Positions 16,824 through 24,302 of a DNA stretch of 64,000 nt are shown here, piece by piece (the stretch's first letter is position 1; each line of letters begins with the position of its first letter). The notes below the pieces were generated by a model, which was given only the letters and a program-made list of their open reading frames with translations, searched no databases and was not told where the DNA came from. Made by a program: the position numbers and the translations under genes. The stretch covers positions 62,001 through 126,000 of the forward strand of contig NZ_FYDL01000001.1 of the NCBI RefSeq assembly GCF_900187505.1, written 5' to 3'. This stretch comes from Pseudomonas sp. Irchel s3h17. GTDB taxonomy: Bacteria > Pseudomonadota > Gammaproteobacteria > Pseudomonadales > Pseudomonadaceae.

Positions 16824-18236
16824 TTACGCCGTCGGCAGCGTCGGCGCCAGTACCCCTTGGCGCTTGCGATGGACCAGGAAGTACGCGCCATAACACAGGG
16901 CGATAAAGCCGAAGCCCCAGTACAGTGATGGGCGCTGGGTTTCATCCAGGGCCAGGAACACGAACAGTGAGCAGCACAGGCCGATGCACAGCAGCGGCAG
17001 CACCGGGAACCACGGGGCACGGTACTTCAGGTCGCTGAGTTTGCCGCCATCGCGCAGGTAGGCTTTGCGGAATTTGTACTGCGCCAGGGCGATGACGATC
17101 CAGGTCACTGTGCCCGACATGCCGCTCACCGCCATCAGCACCATGAACAAGGTGTCGGCGGCCACGAAACTGGTCATCAGCGATACCAGGGCGAAGCACA
17201 GGGTGATGCTCAGCGCTCGTAACGGCACGCCACGCTTGCTCAACGGCGACAGGCTCTTGGGCGCCATGCCGGTTTTCGACATCGCCCACAGGATGCGGGT
17301 CGAGGCGTACAGGCCGGAGTTACCGACGGAGAGGATCGCCGTCAGGATCACGAAGTTCATCAGGTCAGCGGCATAGGGAATACCGACCATGTCGAACACC
17401 TGCACGAACGGGCTTTCCATCAGGCCCGCCTGCTGCCATGGCACGATGGCCGACAGCACCACGATCGCCAGCACGTAGAAAATCAGCACGCGGAATACCA
17501 CGTTGCGCACGGCACGGGGAATGCTCTTTTCCGGCTGGTCGGTTTCACCGGCCGCCACCCCCATGATCTCGCAGCCCTGGAACGCATAGACCACGGTCAT
17601 CATCACCGCGAACACCGCTGACAGGTCATTGGGGAACAGCGAGTCGCCAATCAGGTTGCTCGTCATCGGTGCCGGTGCGCCACTGGTCAACGGGATAGCG
17701 CCGAAAATCACCAGCACGCCCACCACGATGAAACCGAGAATCGCCGCCACCTTGATCCCCGAGAACCAGTATTCGGCTTCACCGAAGGCACGGGTCGCCA
17801 GGGCATTGAGGCCGAACAGCACCACCACGAACAGCGCCGACCAGTACCAGATCGGCACGTCCGGGAACCAGCGCACCATCAGCATGCCGGCCGCGGTGAA
17901 CTCCAGGCCCACGGTGGTGGCCCAGCTCATCCAGTACACCCAGCCGATCATGAAGCCGGTGGCCGGACCGATGAATTTGGTGGCGTGGGTCTGGAACGAA
18001 CCCGATACCGGCATCTGTACCGACAGTTCGCCCAGGCAGACCATCACCAGATACATCAAGAAACCGGCCACCAGGTACGCCAGGATCGCCCCCACCGGGC
18101 CGCCCTGGTTGATGGTCACGCCCGAGCCCATGAACAGCCCGGTGCCGATCACGCCGCCCAGCGACAGCATGAAAATGTGCCGGCTTTTCAGGGCGCGGGT
18201 CAGGTGAATGCCTGTGCGTTCGATAGATTCGCTCAT
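16824..18236 (-). CDS. Amino acid permease (APC superfamily, AAT type)
   Basis: A 470-residue inner-membrane protein with about 12 hydrophobic helices. It opens with the APC signature SLGGVIGTGLFMGSG in helix 1 and continues with QGGPVGAILAYLVAG. The first enzyme gene of the aru cluster follows it on the same strand, so arginine or a close relative is the likely substrate. Its ribosome binding site (TGAGGTG) overlaps the stop codon of a 24-codon leader frame, which would couple the two translations. Confidence 0.85.
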   Translation of the reverse strand: MSESIERTGIHLTRALKSRHIFMLSLGGVIGTGLFMGSGVTINQGGPVGAILAYLVAGFLMYLVMVCLGELSVQMPVSGSFQTHATKFIGPATGFMIGWVYWMSWATTVGLEFTAAGMLMVRWFPDVPIWYWSALFVVVLFGLNALATRAFGEAEYWFSGIKVAAILGFIVVGVLVIFGAIPLTSGAPAPMTSNLIGDSLFPNDLSAVFAVMMTVVYAFQGCEIMGVAAGETDQPEKSIPRAVRNVVFRVLIFYVLAIVVLSAIVPWQQAGLMESPFVQVFDMVGIPYAADLMNFVILTAILSVGNSGLYASTRILWAMSKTGMAPKSLSPLSKRGVPLRALSITLCFALVSLMTSFVAADTLFMVLMAVSGMSGTVTWIVIALAQYKFRKAYLRDGGKLSDLKYRAPWFPVLPLLCIGLCCSLFVFLALDETQRPSLYWGFGFIALCYGAYFLVHRKRQGVLAPTLPTA

Positions 18237-18245
18237 GTCGGCACC

Positions 18246-18320
18246 TCAGCGGTCAGTGAGAGGCGCGGCGCACGACAGGAGGTCATGGCGCAAGGAAGGA
18301 TCAGCTTTACGGCAGTTCAT
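18246..18320 (-). CDS. Putative 24-residue leader peptide of the aru operon
   Basis: ATG at 18318-18320, preceded by TTGGAG nine bases upstream, opens a 24-codon frame ending in TGA at 18246. The peptide is MNCRKADPSLRHDL... and ends in DR; it has three arginines (positions 4, 11 and 24). The stop codon sits inside the permease ribosome binding site, and the permease ATG is 10 bases further on. A short translated frame in this position upstream of an arginine catabolic operon could sense arginyl-tRNA or couple translation. No obvious attenuator hairpin was found. Confidence 0.4.
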   Translation of the reverse strand: MNCRKADPSLRHDLLSCAAPLTDR

Positions 18321-18330
18321 TATTATTATC

Positions 18331-18380
18331 TCCAATAAGCTTCGAAGACCGCGCTTGCAGCGGTTGAGTCGATTATTGGA
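18331..18380. promoter_or_regulatory. Inverted repeat upstream of the aru permease operon
   Basis: Perfect 8-base arms tccaataa (18331-18338) and ttattgga (18373-18380) are separated by 34 bases. They lie in the 209-base gap between the kinase stop and the permease start. The proximal arm overlaps the leader-peptide ribosome binding site. This is a candidate operator for the AruR-like regulator or an RNA element; neither is proven. Confidence 0.4.
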
Positions 18381-18445
18381 AAGCCATGTAAGTTCGCGTT
18401 GACCGTAAGGATCGAAGTTGTAGAAAGTCGTAACAATCTTGTACG

Positions 18446-20707
18446 TCAGCTCTGCAACAGGCCTTCGAGCGTCTGGAGCGAACACTGCAACTGCTCATCG
18501 ACCCGGGGAGACAACGCCTGGATCGCCGATTCATCGTTGGCCAGTGCCGCCTCCTCCAATGCCCGCAGCACCGTGGCCAAGGCACGGAACCCCAGTGAGT
18601 CGCTGCTGCCGGCCAGGCGGTGGGCCAGGTGAGCGACTTCGGTACAGTCGTCAGCCCCGATGGCTTCGCTCAGTGCTTGGCGATGTTGAGTGATCGATTC
18701 ACGCAGTATGGCCAGCAACCCCTGGACCTTCTGCTCGCCCAGCAAGGTGCGGTGGGTGTGCAGCAACGGCCAGTCCATGGCTTCGTCATCCTGCTCGGGT
18801 TCGGCTGCTGGCGCCTGACCGGCCAGGGCCTGGCGCAGGCTGTCGAGTTTCAGGGGCTTGGCCAGGATGCCGTCCATGCCGGCATCCAGGTAACCGCGCA
18901 CCAGTGCCGGCTGCACGCTGGCGGTCAGGGCGAAAATCCGCGCGTGACGGTTCGGGCCGGCGCTGCCACGGATCTGTCTGCACAACTCCACACCACTGAT
19001 CCCCGGCAGGTGCACGTCCAGCAGGATCAAGTCAAAGGCCTGTCCGGCGCATTGCGTCAGCGCCTGTTGGCCCTCTTCGGCGAGCCAGACTTGGTGCCCG
19101 TCCCGTTGCAGCAAGCCGCTGACCACTTCACGATTGAGCGCCACATCTTCGACCACCAGAATCTTCAGTGGCTGCGTCGGCGCATGGCTGACCACGGCAT
19201 CGACACCGGCACTCGCCGGCTGCAACGTCAGCTCGAACCAGAAACAACTGCCGCGCCCGGGTTGACTGTCGACGCCAATGACCCCGCCCATCTTTTCCAC
19301 CAGATGTTTACAGATGGCCAGGCCCAGCCCGGTGCCACCGAAGCGTTGCGCCACCTCTTCACTGGCTTGGGTGAAGCGCTCGAAAATTTTCGCCTGCATG
19401 GCCGGGGCAATCCCGATGCCATTGTCCGTGACGCTGACCCGCAGGCGTTGCCCGATCCGGTCGGGGGCTTGCGCCAGTTGCAGCACGACCACGCTGACCT
19501 GTCCGCCTTCGGTGAACTTGATCGCGTTGGCCAGCAGATTGCTCAGTACCTGACGCAAGAACTGCTCGGCGCCGTGGTGTCGCGGCTCCACCAACGGATC
19601 AATCAGGCAGTGCAGCGTGGTGTCGTTGGCCAACGCCCGGGGTTCCAGCAGGGTCAGTACCTCGTCAAGCAACTGGCGAACCGAGAAGTCCACCCGTTCC
19701 AGGGGGCTTTCGCCCTCCTCCAGCCTGGCGAAATACAGCACTTCATTGAGGATGGTGAGCAACCCTTCACCGGCCTTGTACAGAGCGTCCAGGCGCTTGC
19801 TGTCGCGTGCGTCCAGGTCGGCGCCACGCAGCAGTTGCGCCATGCCGAGGATGCCATTGAGTGGTGTGCGCAACTCGTGGCTCATGGTCGCCAGGAACCG
19901 CGACTTGGCGAGGTTGGCCGCCTCGGCCTCGTCCTTGGCGCGCATCAGGCTGGCGGTGCGCCGTTCGACCATGCGCAGCAGTTCATCCCGATTGTCCTGC
20001 AGGGCCAGGCGGTCGGATTCGCGCCGGTCAATGTCACTGAGGATCGCCCGGCGCATGTCGTCCAGGGCATGGGCCACGGTGTCGATTTCGTCCGGCGCGG
20101 CGCTACAGCTCTTGTCCAGGTGCAGCGGCTCGTGCCATTCGCCCGCGGCGATGCGGCGAGCGAACCCGGCCATCACTTGCAAGTGGCGGGTGACCAACCG
20201 GTAGAACAAGCCGGACAGCGCCACCGCCAGGCCGCACAGGAACACGCTCATCCACAGCAGGCTGGTCAAGCCGGTGGCATACAGCCGTTGATACACCGCC
20301 CCCAGGTCGGTACTGACCTCCAGTTCGCCCAGATGCCGCCGGGGCCCCGACGGTGGTTGGTAATCCAGTTCGAAACGCTCGATACGCAATGGCCCGACCG
20401 GGGCCGGGTTGCCTTGCAACAGGTCGAAGTCGGGACTGCTCAGGCGTACCCGCGCCACATCGGAGAAATCCACCAGGCCGCGTAATTGCACGTTCAACTG
20501 TTCCTGGTTCAGGTCCCACAGGCTGCGTTCAAGACTGGCCAGGTAGCCGGCGCGAATCAGCTCCATGCGCGAATCGATGTCGCGCATTTCCCGGCGGTAC
20601 TCGATGTACAGCTGCACGGTGCTGGCAAGCACGGTAAAGCATAGGCTGAACAATAGAATGAACAGCAACAGGCGCCGCAACAGTCCACCGGGCCGAGCGC
20701 GAATCAT
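18446..20707 (-). CDS. aruS: Hybrid sensor histidine kinase, AruS-like
   Basis: A 753-residue membrane kinase. A transmembrane helix (about 12-34), a periplasmic sensor region (35-145), a second helix (146-170), a HAMP-like linker (170-225) and a short coiled coil precede HisKA with His277 ([11 protein letters not shown]). HATPase_c follows (N box 389-396, DNGIGI 428-433, GTGLGL 458-463), then a receiver with Asp564 and an Hpt domain with His696 ([11 protein letters not shown]). This is a complete phosphorelay in one chain. ATG 20707 overlaps the preceding binding-protein stop by 4 bases (ATGA). AruS/AruR activate the aru genes in P. aeruginosa in response to arginine. Confidence 0.82.
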   Translation of the reverse strand: MIRARPGGLLRRLLLFILLFSLCFTVLASTVQLYIEYRREMRDIDSRMELIRAGYLASLERSLWDLNQEQLNVQLRGLVDFSDVARVRLSSPDFDLLQGNPAPVGPLRIERFELDYQPPSGPRRHLGELEVSTDLGAVYQRLYATGLTSLLWMSVFLCGLAVALSGLFYRLVTRHLQVMAGFARRIAAGEWHEPLHLDKSCSAAPDEIDTVAHALDDMRRAILSDIDRRESDRLALQDNRDELLRMVERRTASLMRAKDEAEAANLAKSRFLATMSHELRTPLNGILGMAQLLRGADLDARDSKRLDALYKAGEGLLTILNEVLYFARLEEGESPLERVDFSVRQLLDEVLTLLEPRALANDTTLHCLIDPLVEPRHHGAEQFLRQVLSNLLANAIKFTEGGQVSVVVLQLAQAPDRIGQRLRVSVTDNGIGIAPAMQAKIFERFTQASEEVAQRFGGTGLGLAICKHLVEKMGGVIGVDSQPGRGSCFWFELTLQPASAGVDAVVSHAPTQPLKILVVEDVALNREVVSGLLQRDGHQVWLAEEGQQALTQCAGQAFDLILLDVHLPGISGVELCRQIRGSAGPNRHARIFALTASVQPALVRGYLDAGMDGILAKPLKLDSLRQALAGQAPAAEPEQDDEAMDWPLLHTHRTLLGEQKVQGLLAILRESITQHRQALSEAIGADDCTEVAHLAHRLAGSSDSLGFRALATVLRALEEAALANDESAIQALSPRVDEQLQCSLQTLEGLLQS

Positions 20708-21477
20708 GGCGCATTCGCCGGCAGGTTGACCATGTCGCGGTAGGTGACTTCGCTTTCGTTGAGCCAGCGCTCGATATCCCCTGCGTCCACCATGCGCTGC
20801 AACTGCGCATTGATCTGCGGCATACGGCTGGCCAGCGGTGAACGGCGCGAGACCGCGACCCGCAGGTAGTCCACGCTCAAGGCGTTGGGCAAGGCGACGA
20901 TGTCTTGCGCTCCCGGCAGGTGCTCTACATACAGCTGCCCGGTGCGACGTTCCTGGGTGATGAAATCGATGCGCCCACGAATCAGCTTGCCGAAGTTCTG
21001 CCCGCTGTCGGAGACCCATTCGATGTTGTTGTGCCGGGCCACCATTTGGTCGAAATCCACACCATAGCTTTCACCGAACAACAGGCCGCCACGGTAGCGG
21101 GCCAGGTCTTCCAGCCGTTCGAACTTGACCGGGTGCTGACGATTGATGAACAACGCGACCTCCTCGCGCAACACCGGCACCGAGGAAAACAGCATGCTTT
21201 GCTCGCGTTGCGCGGTGCTGTAGGCCAGCACCACATCAACCCGGCCTTCGGCGGCGTCCAGCAGGCAGCGCTTCCAGTTGCCCAGCACCACGATCTCGAC
21301 GTCGTAACCCAGCTGGCCGAACAGGTGCTTCACCACGCTCGGTGCCAGGCCGCGCACCTGCTTGCCGTCACTCCAGGAGATCGGCGGATAGACCGGGTAA
21401 TCGCAGTAGCGCACTTTCTCGGCGGCCAGCGCGCTGCCGGCGACCAGCGCCAGCAGCAACCCGAGCAACCGCCCCAT
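20704..21477 (-). CDS. Periplasmic substrate-binding protein (SBP_bac_3)
   Basis: A 257-residue secreted protein with a signal peptide ([13 protein letters not shown], cut near residue 18) and a family 3 solute-binding fold ([14 protein letters not shown] at the mature start; [20 protein letters not shown]). No transporter permease is adjacent. Instead it is translationally coupled to the hybrid kinase on one side and starts 5 bases after the response-regulator stop on the other. This suggests it presents a ligand to the kinase rather than to an ABC transporter. Confidence 0.8.
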   Translation of the reverse strand: MGRLLGLLLALVAGSALAAEKVRYCDYPVYPPISWSDGKQVRGLAPSVVKHLFGQLGYDVEIVVLGNWKRCLLDAAEGRVDVVLAYSTAQREQSMLFSSVPVLREEVALFINRQHPVKFERLEDLARYRGGLLFGESYGVDFDQMVARHNNIEWVSDSGQNFGKLIRGRIDFITQERRTGQLYVEHLPGAQDIVALPNALSVDYLRVAVSRRSPLASRMPQINAQLQRMVDAGDIERWLNESEVTYRDMVNLPANAP

Positions 21478-21482
21478 GGGGG

Positions 21483-22199
21483 TCAGGCCGCCACGCTGGC
21501 GGTGAACAGGTACCCGGCGCCGTGGATGGTGATGATCAGCTGCGGCTCGGCCGGGTCGTCATGCAACTTGCGCCGCAAGCGTCCCACCAGGACGTCGATG
21601 GAGCGGTCAGTCGGCACCCACTCGCGGTTGCGGATCTGGTCCATCAACTGGTCGCGGCTCAAGGTGTGGCCACTGTTGCGCAGGAACACGCTGAGCAACT
21701 GGTACTCGCCATGGGTCAACAGGGTTTCACCGCCGGCCTGGTCAATCAGTCGACGGCGGTCGGTGTCCAGGGACCAGGCCGCGAATTGCTTGACCGGCCG
21801 CGGGACTGTCGCCACGGGCTGCGGTATCTGGGCATGACGCACCCGGCGTATCAGGTTTTTCGCCCGGGACACCAGTTCACGAGGGTTCAGGGGTTTGATC
21901 ACATAGTCATCGGCACCGCATTCCAGGCCGACGATGCGGTCTATTTCATCATTGCGTCCGGTGATCAGAATGATCCCGACTTCCGAGCGCACCCGCAGTT
22001 CCCGGGTCAGGGTCAGGCCGTCCTTGCCCGGCAGGCGGATATCGAGCATCACCAGGTCCACCGCCTGGCTTGCCAGGAAGGTTTCGGCCAGCTCCGCCGT
22101 GGCGGCGCAATGGACGTCGTAGCCTTCCTGCGACAGGTAGGCCTGCAGCAGTTCGCGAATCAGCGGATCGTCATCGACGATCAGTACCCGAGGAATCAT
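21483..22199 (-). CDS. aruR: OmpR/PhoB-type response regulator, AruR-like
   Basis: A 238-residue regulator: receiver domain (1-120) with the phospho-acceptor Asp53 (VMLDIRLPGKDG) and the Lys switch (YVIKPLNP), then a C-terminal winged helix (about 138-235; DRSIDVLVGRLRRKL, GAGYLF). It is the first gene of the regulator-binding protein-kinase set. Place and strand relative to aruI/aruH match AruR as I recall it from P. aeruginosa. Phosphate would reach it through the kinase receiver and Hpt domains. Confidence 0.85.
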   Translation of the reverse strand: MIPRVLIVDDDPLIRELLQAYLSQEGYDVHCAATAELAETFLASQAVDLVMLDIRLPGKDGLTLTRELRVRSEVGIILITGRNDEIDRIVGLECGADDYVIKPLNPRELVSRAKNLIRRVRHAQIPQPVATVPRPVKQFAAWSLDTDRRRLIDQAGGETLLTHGEYQLLSVFLRNSGHTLSRDQLMDQIRNREWVPTDRSIDVLVGRLRRKLHDDPAEPQLIITIHGAGYLFTASVAA

Positions 22200-22291
22200 C
22201 GCTTGGTGTCCTGCGTATGCCCGAAGGCGTGTTTCTTATTAGAGTATTCGACTGCATTGACGCCAGAGAGTATCCACTGCTGAACAAGTGA

Positions 22292-22939
22292 TCAACAGCT
22301 GCTTGTCTGCAAACAGAAGCGGCGGCGCCCCCCGGCTTGCAAACCGTCGACCCAGGCTTCGCAAATCTGCAGGCCCTGCTGCGGGCTGAAGGTCCCGGGG
22401 TTGAGGCCCGACTCCAGCCACAGGCCATCGAGCAAGGCACTGAGGCCGATGGCGGCCAGGTCCGCGTCGAAGTTTTCCCAGCCTTCTTCCTGGGCCAGTT
22501 CCGACAACACCTTGCGCAAGATACCGCGGTACTCGGCGTAAGAGTGTTCGTGGACCTGATTGATCGCCTCGGCGGTTTTCACCGCGCCCCAGAACGCCAG
22601 CCAGGCGTCGATCAGTTGCGGGTCGAGCAGTTCGGCGGAAAACGAACCACGAAAAAACGCCGACAAGCGTTCACGGGCGTTGGGGGCGGCCTGTTCGATG
22701 GCGTCGCGCAACAGGGTCATGACCCGCCCGGTAATCGCCAGGTAGGCCTCGGCCACCAGTTCGTCCTTGCCGGAGTAGTGATGGCTGATCAGCCCCACGG
22801 AAACCCCGGCCTCGGCGCAGATCTTGCGGATCGACGCGCCCTGGAAGCCGTGGCGCTTGAGGCAGACCAGCGTTGCCTCGATCAGGTTGGCCTTGCGCAA
22901 CTCCGGTTCCATACGGGAAAAACGGGCTTCCTGACTCAT
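22292..22939 (-). CDS. TetR-family regulator, BetI-like
   Basis: A 215-residue repressor-type protein with an N-terminal TetR helix-turn-helix (about 15-65; FQGASIRKICAEAGVSVGLI) and a BetI-like C-terminal ligand domain. ATG 22939 follows AAGGAG; the longer frame starting at 22966 does not. It precedes the aruR gene on the same strand with a 92-base gap, and a TetR gene occupies this place in the P. aeruginosa locus as I recall it. Ligand and targets are unknown. Confidence 0.85.
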   Translation of the reverse strand: MSQEARFSRMEPELRKANLIEATLVCLKRHGFQGASIRKICAEAGVSVGLISHHYSGKDELVAEAYLAITGRVMTLLRDAIEQAAPNARERLSAFFRGSFSAELLDPQLIDAWLAFWGAVKTAEAINQVHEHSYAEYRGILRKVLSELAQEEGWENFDADLAAIGLSALLDGLWLESGLNPGTFSPQQGLQICEAWVDGLQAGGRRRFCLQTSSC

Positions 22940-23106
22940 GGGCAACACTCTCCTTGGCGGGTTCATTAGCGGCTCAAGCTGACACCTGATGAGCTGAACA
23001 ACTGTACAGCAAGAGCGTGCGCAGTCTCCAGCGCCAGGTATCCGGATGGCCTGCGCAGCCCTTTCAGTCGCGATAGTCCGGTGCCACCCGATCGAGCAGG
23101 CAAAGC

Positions 23107-23295
23107 TACAGCCACGAAGGCGAAGAAGCCGGCTACCTGCTCACGGGCAGTTTCGAACTGTGGGTCGGCGAACGGTATTTCCAGCTCAATGAAGGCGACA
23201 GCTTCAGCTTCTCCAGCCAGGAACCCCATCGTTACGGCAACCCGGGCGACGTGGACGCGGTGGTGATCTGGGTGATTACCCCGCCGACGTTTTAG
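23107..23295 (+). pseudogene. Cupin-domain regulator, 3' remnant
   Basis: The plus strand between 23107 and 23295 encodes the end of a cupin-type regulator (SHEGEEAGYLLTGSFELW, then LNEGDSFSF and EPHRYGNPGD, ending VITPPTF and stop). This is the C-terminal sensor part of XRE-cupin (PuuR-like) proteins; the helix-turn-helix and start are missing. Polyamine and amino-acid catabolic genes are often controlled by this family, so the relic may record a lost operon. Confidence 0.7.
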
Positions 23296-24302
23296 TCCAC
23301 GTTCTCGCGCTGTTTCCCTGCCTGCTCGATGGCCTCGGGAAACCTCGGCTCGTAACACAGCAACAATGACACCCAGTGAAAAAATGCGTGAATCAGGATC
23401 ACCGGCAGCAACAGCAGGTTGATCACCACAAACAGCCACAATGCCGGCTTACCGACAAAACCGGTGTCCAGCCGCCATGCGGCCTTGAAGGAGTTCCACG
23501 GCCAGGGGAACTTGCTGATCAGCCGTTTTGGCCTGGGAGCCGCCTGCGGGCCTTCCTCCATGTAGCGGCGGATGTACTCCCAGAACGCCAGCAGCTCGCT
23601 GGCGTTGCGGGTGGGTTTGCCGACGAAGGTGATTTCAAAGTCATCTTTGGGCCTGCCCTCGGCGTCGTAAACCGCGTGACTCTCCTTTTCCCACCCCAGC
23701 AGGACAAAGCCACCTGCACCTTCAGCTTCAGACATATTGGGGTCGAGACAGACTTCGGCCTTGTCCCAGTCCAGCGCGACAACACCACCGAGGTGTTTGG
23801 GACGCAGCAGGTAGACTTTCCGGGTGATGCGGTTGAATCGTACGATGAGGCGGCGGGCGGTAAAGGCCTCCAAGCGAAACTGACAGAAGACATAACGAAA
23901 ATAAAGATAAAGGGCACCAAGGCTAGTCAGAGGCGTCAGTGCAGCAGTGAAGACGTAGAACTCCCACCCCAAGGGATTGCCGTTAACATCCGCGCCTCTT
24001 GTGAAGTCCTCAATGGGGAACCAGATGGCTGCAATAGCTGCCAAACACAACATTAACCCTCCCGTACCTGCAGCTAAAGTAATCAATCCTCTTTTTTCGT
24101 CATTTGGGGTGCGAACATCAATATAAGTATCGCTGTGGGAGTACAGCGACTCATTATCAAAGACAGCTTCTGACACGCTGCGATCCACAGTTACAGGGGG
24201 GACGGTTTTACCGTGTCTTTTCCGTTTCTCCGTGTCGGATACAAGCTTTTGGTAATCAATTTTCTCACGACCATCAAAGGCCATCCATTCGTAAAAATAC
24301 AT
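23292..24302 (-). CDS. DUF6708-type membrane protein, T6SS effector partner
   Basis: A 336-residue protein with hydrophobic helices at about 72-96, 113-138 and 285-315, and cytoplasmic segments between. It resembles DUF6708 proteins, which I know as neighbours of type VI effectors; the match is from memory. Its ATG overlaps the effector stop by one base (TAATG), so the two are co-translated. The 5' half is visibly AT-richer than neighbouring genes, consistent with transfer. It could be an immunity protein, since membrane-located immunity suits a pore-forming toxin, or an accessory factor. Confidence 0.65.
   Translation of the reverse strand: MYFYEWMAFDGREKIDYQKLVSDTEKRKRHGKTVPPVTVDRSVSEAVFDNESLYSHSDTYIDVRTPNDEKRGLITLAAGTGGLMLCLAAIAAIWFPIEDFTRGADVNGNPLGWEFYVFTAALTPLTSLGALYLYFRYVFCQFRLEAFTARRLIVRFNRITRKVYLLRPKHLGGVVALDWDKAEVCLDPNMSEAEGAGGFVLLGWEKESHAVYDAEGRPKDDFEITFVGKPTRNASELLAFWEYIRRYMEEGPQAAPRPKRLISKFPWPWNSFKAAWRLDTGFVGKPALWLFVVINLLLLPVILIHAFFHWVSLLLCYEPRFPEAIEQAGKQRENVD

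Noticed and set aside
18620..20485. 621-codon plus-strand frame opposite the hybrid kinase
   Set aside because: Low-complexity shadow; the minus strand carries HisKA, ATPase, receiver and Hpt motifs in order.
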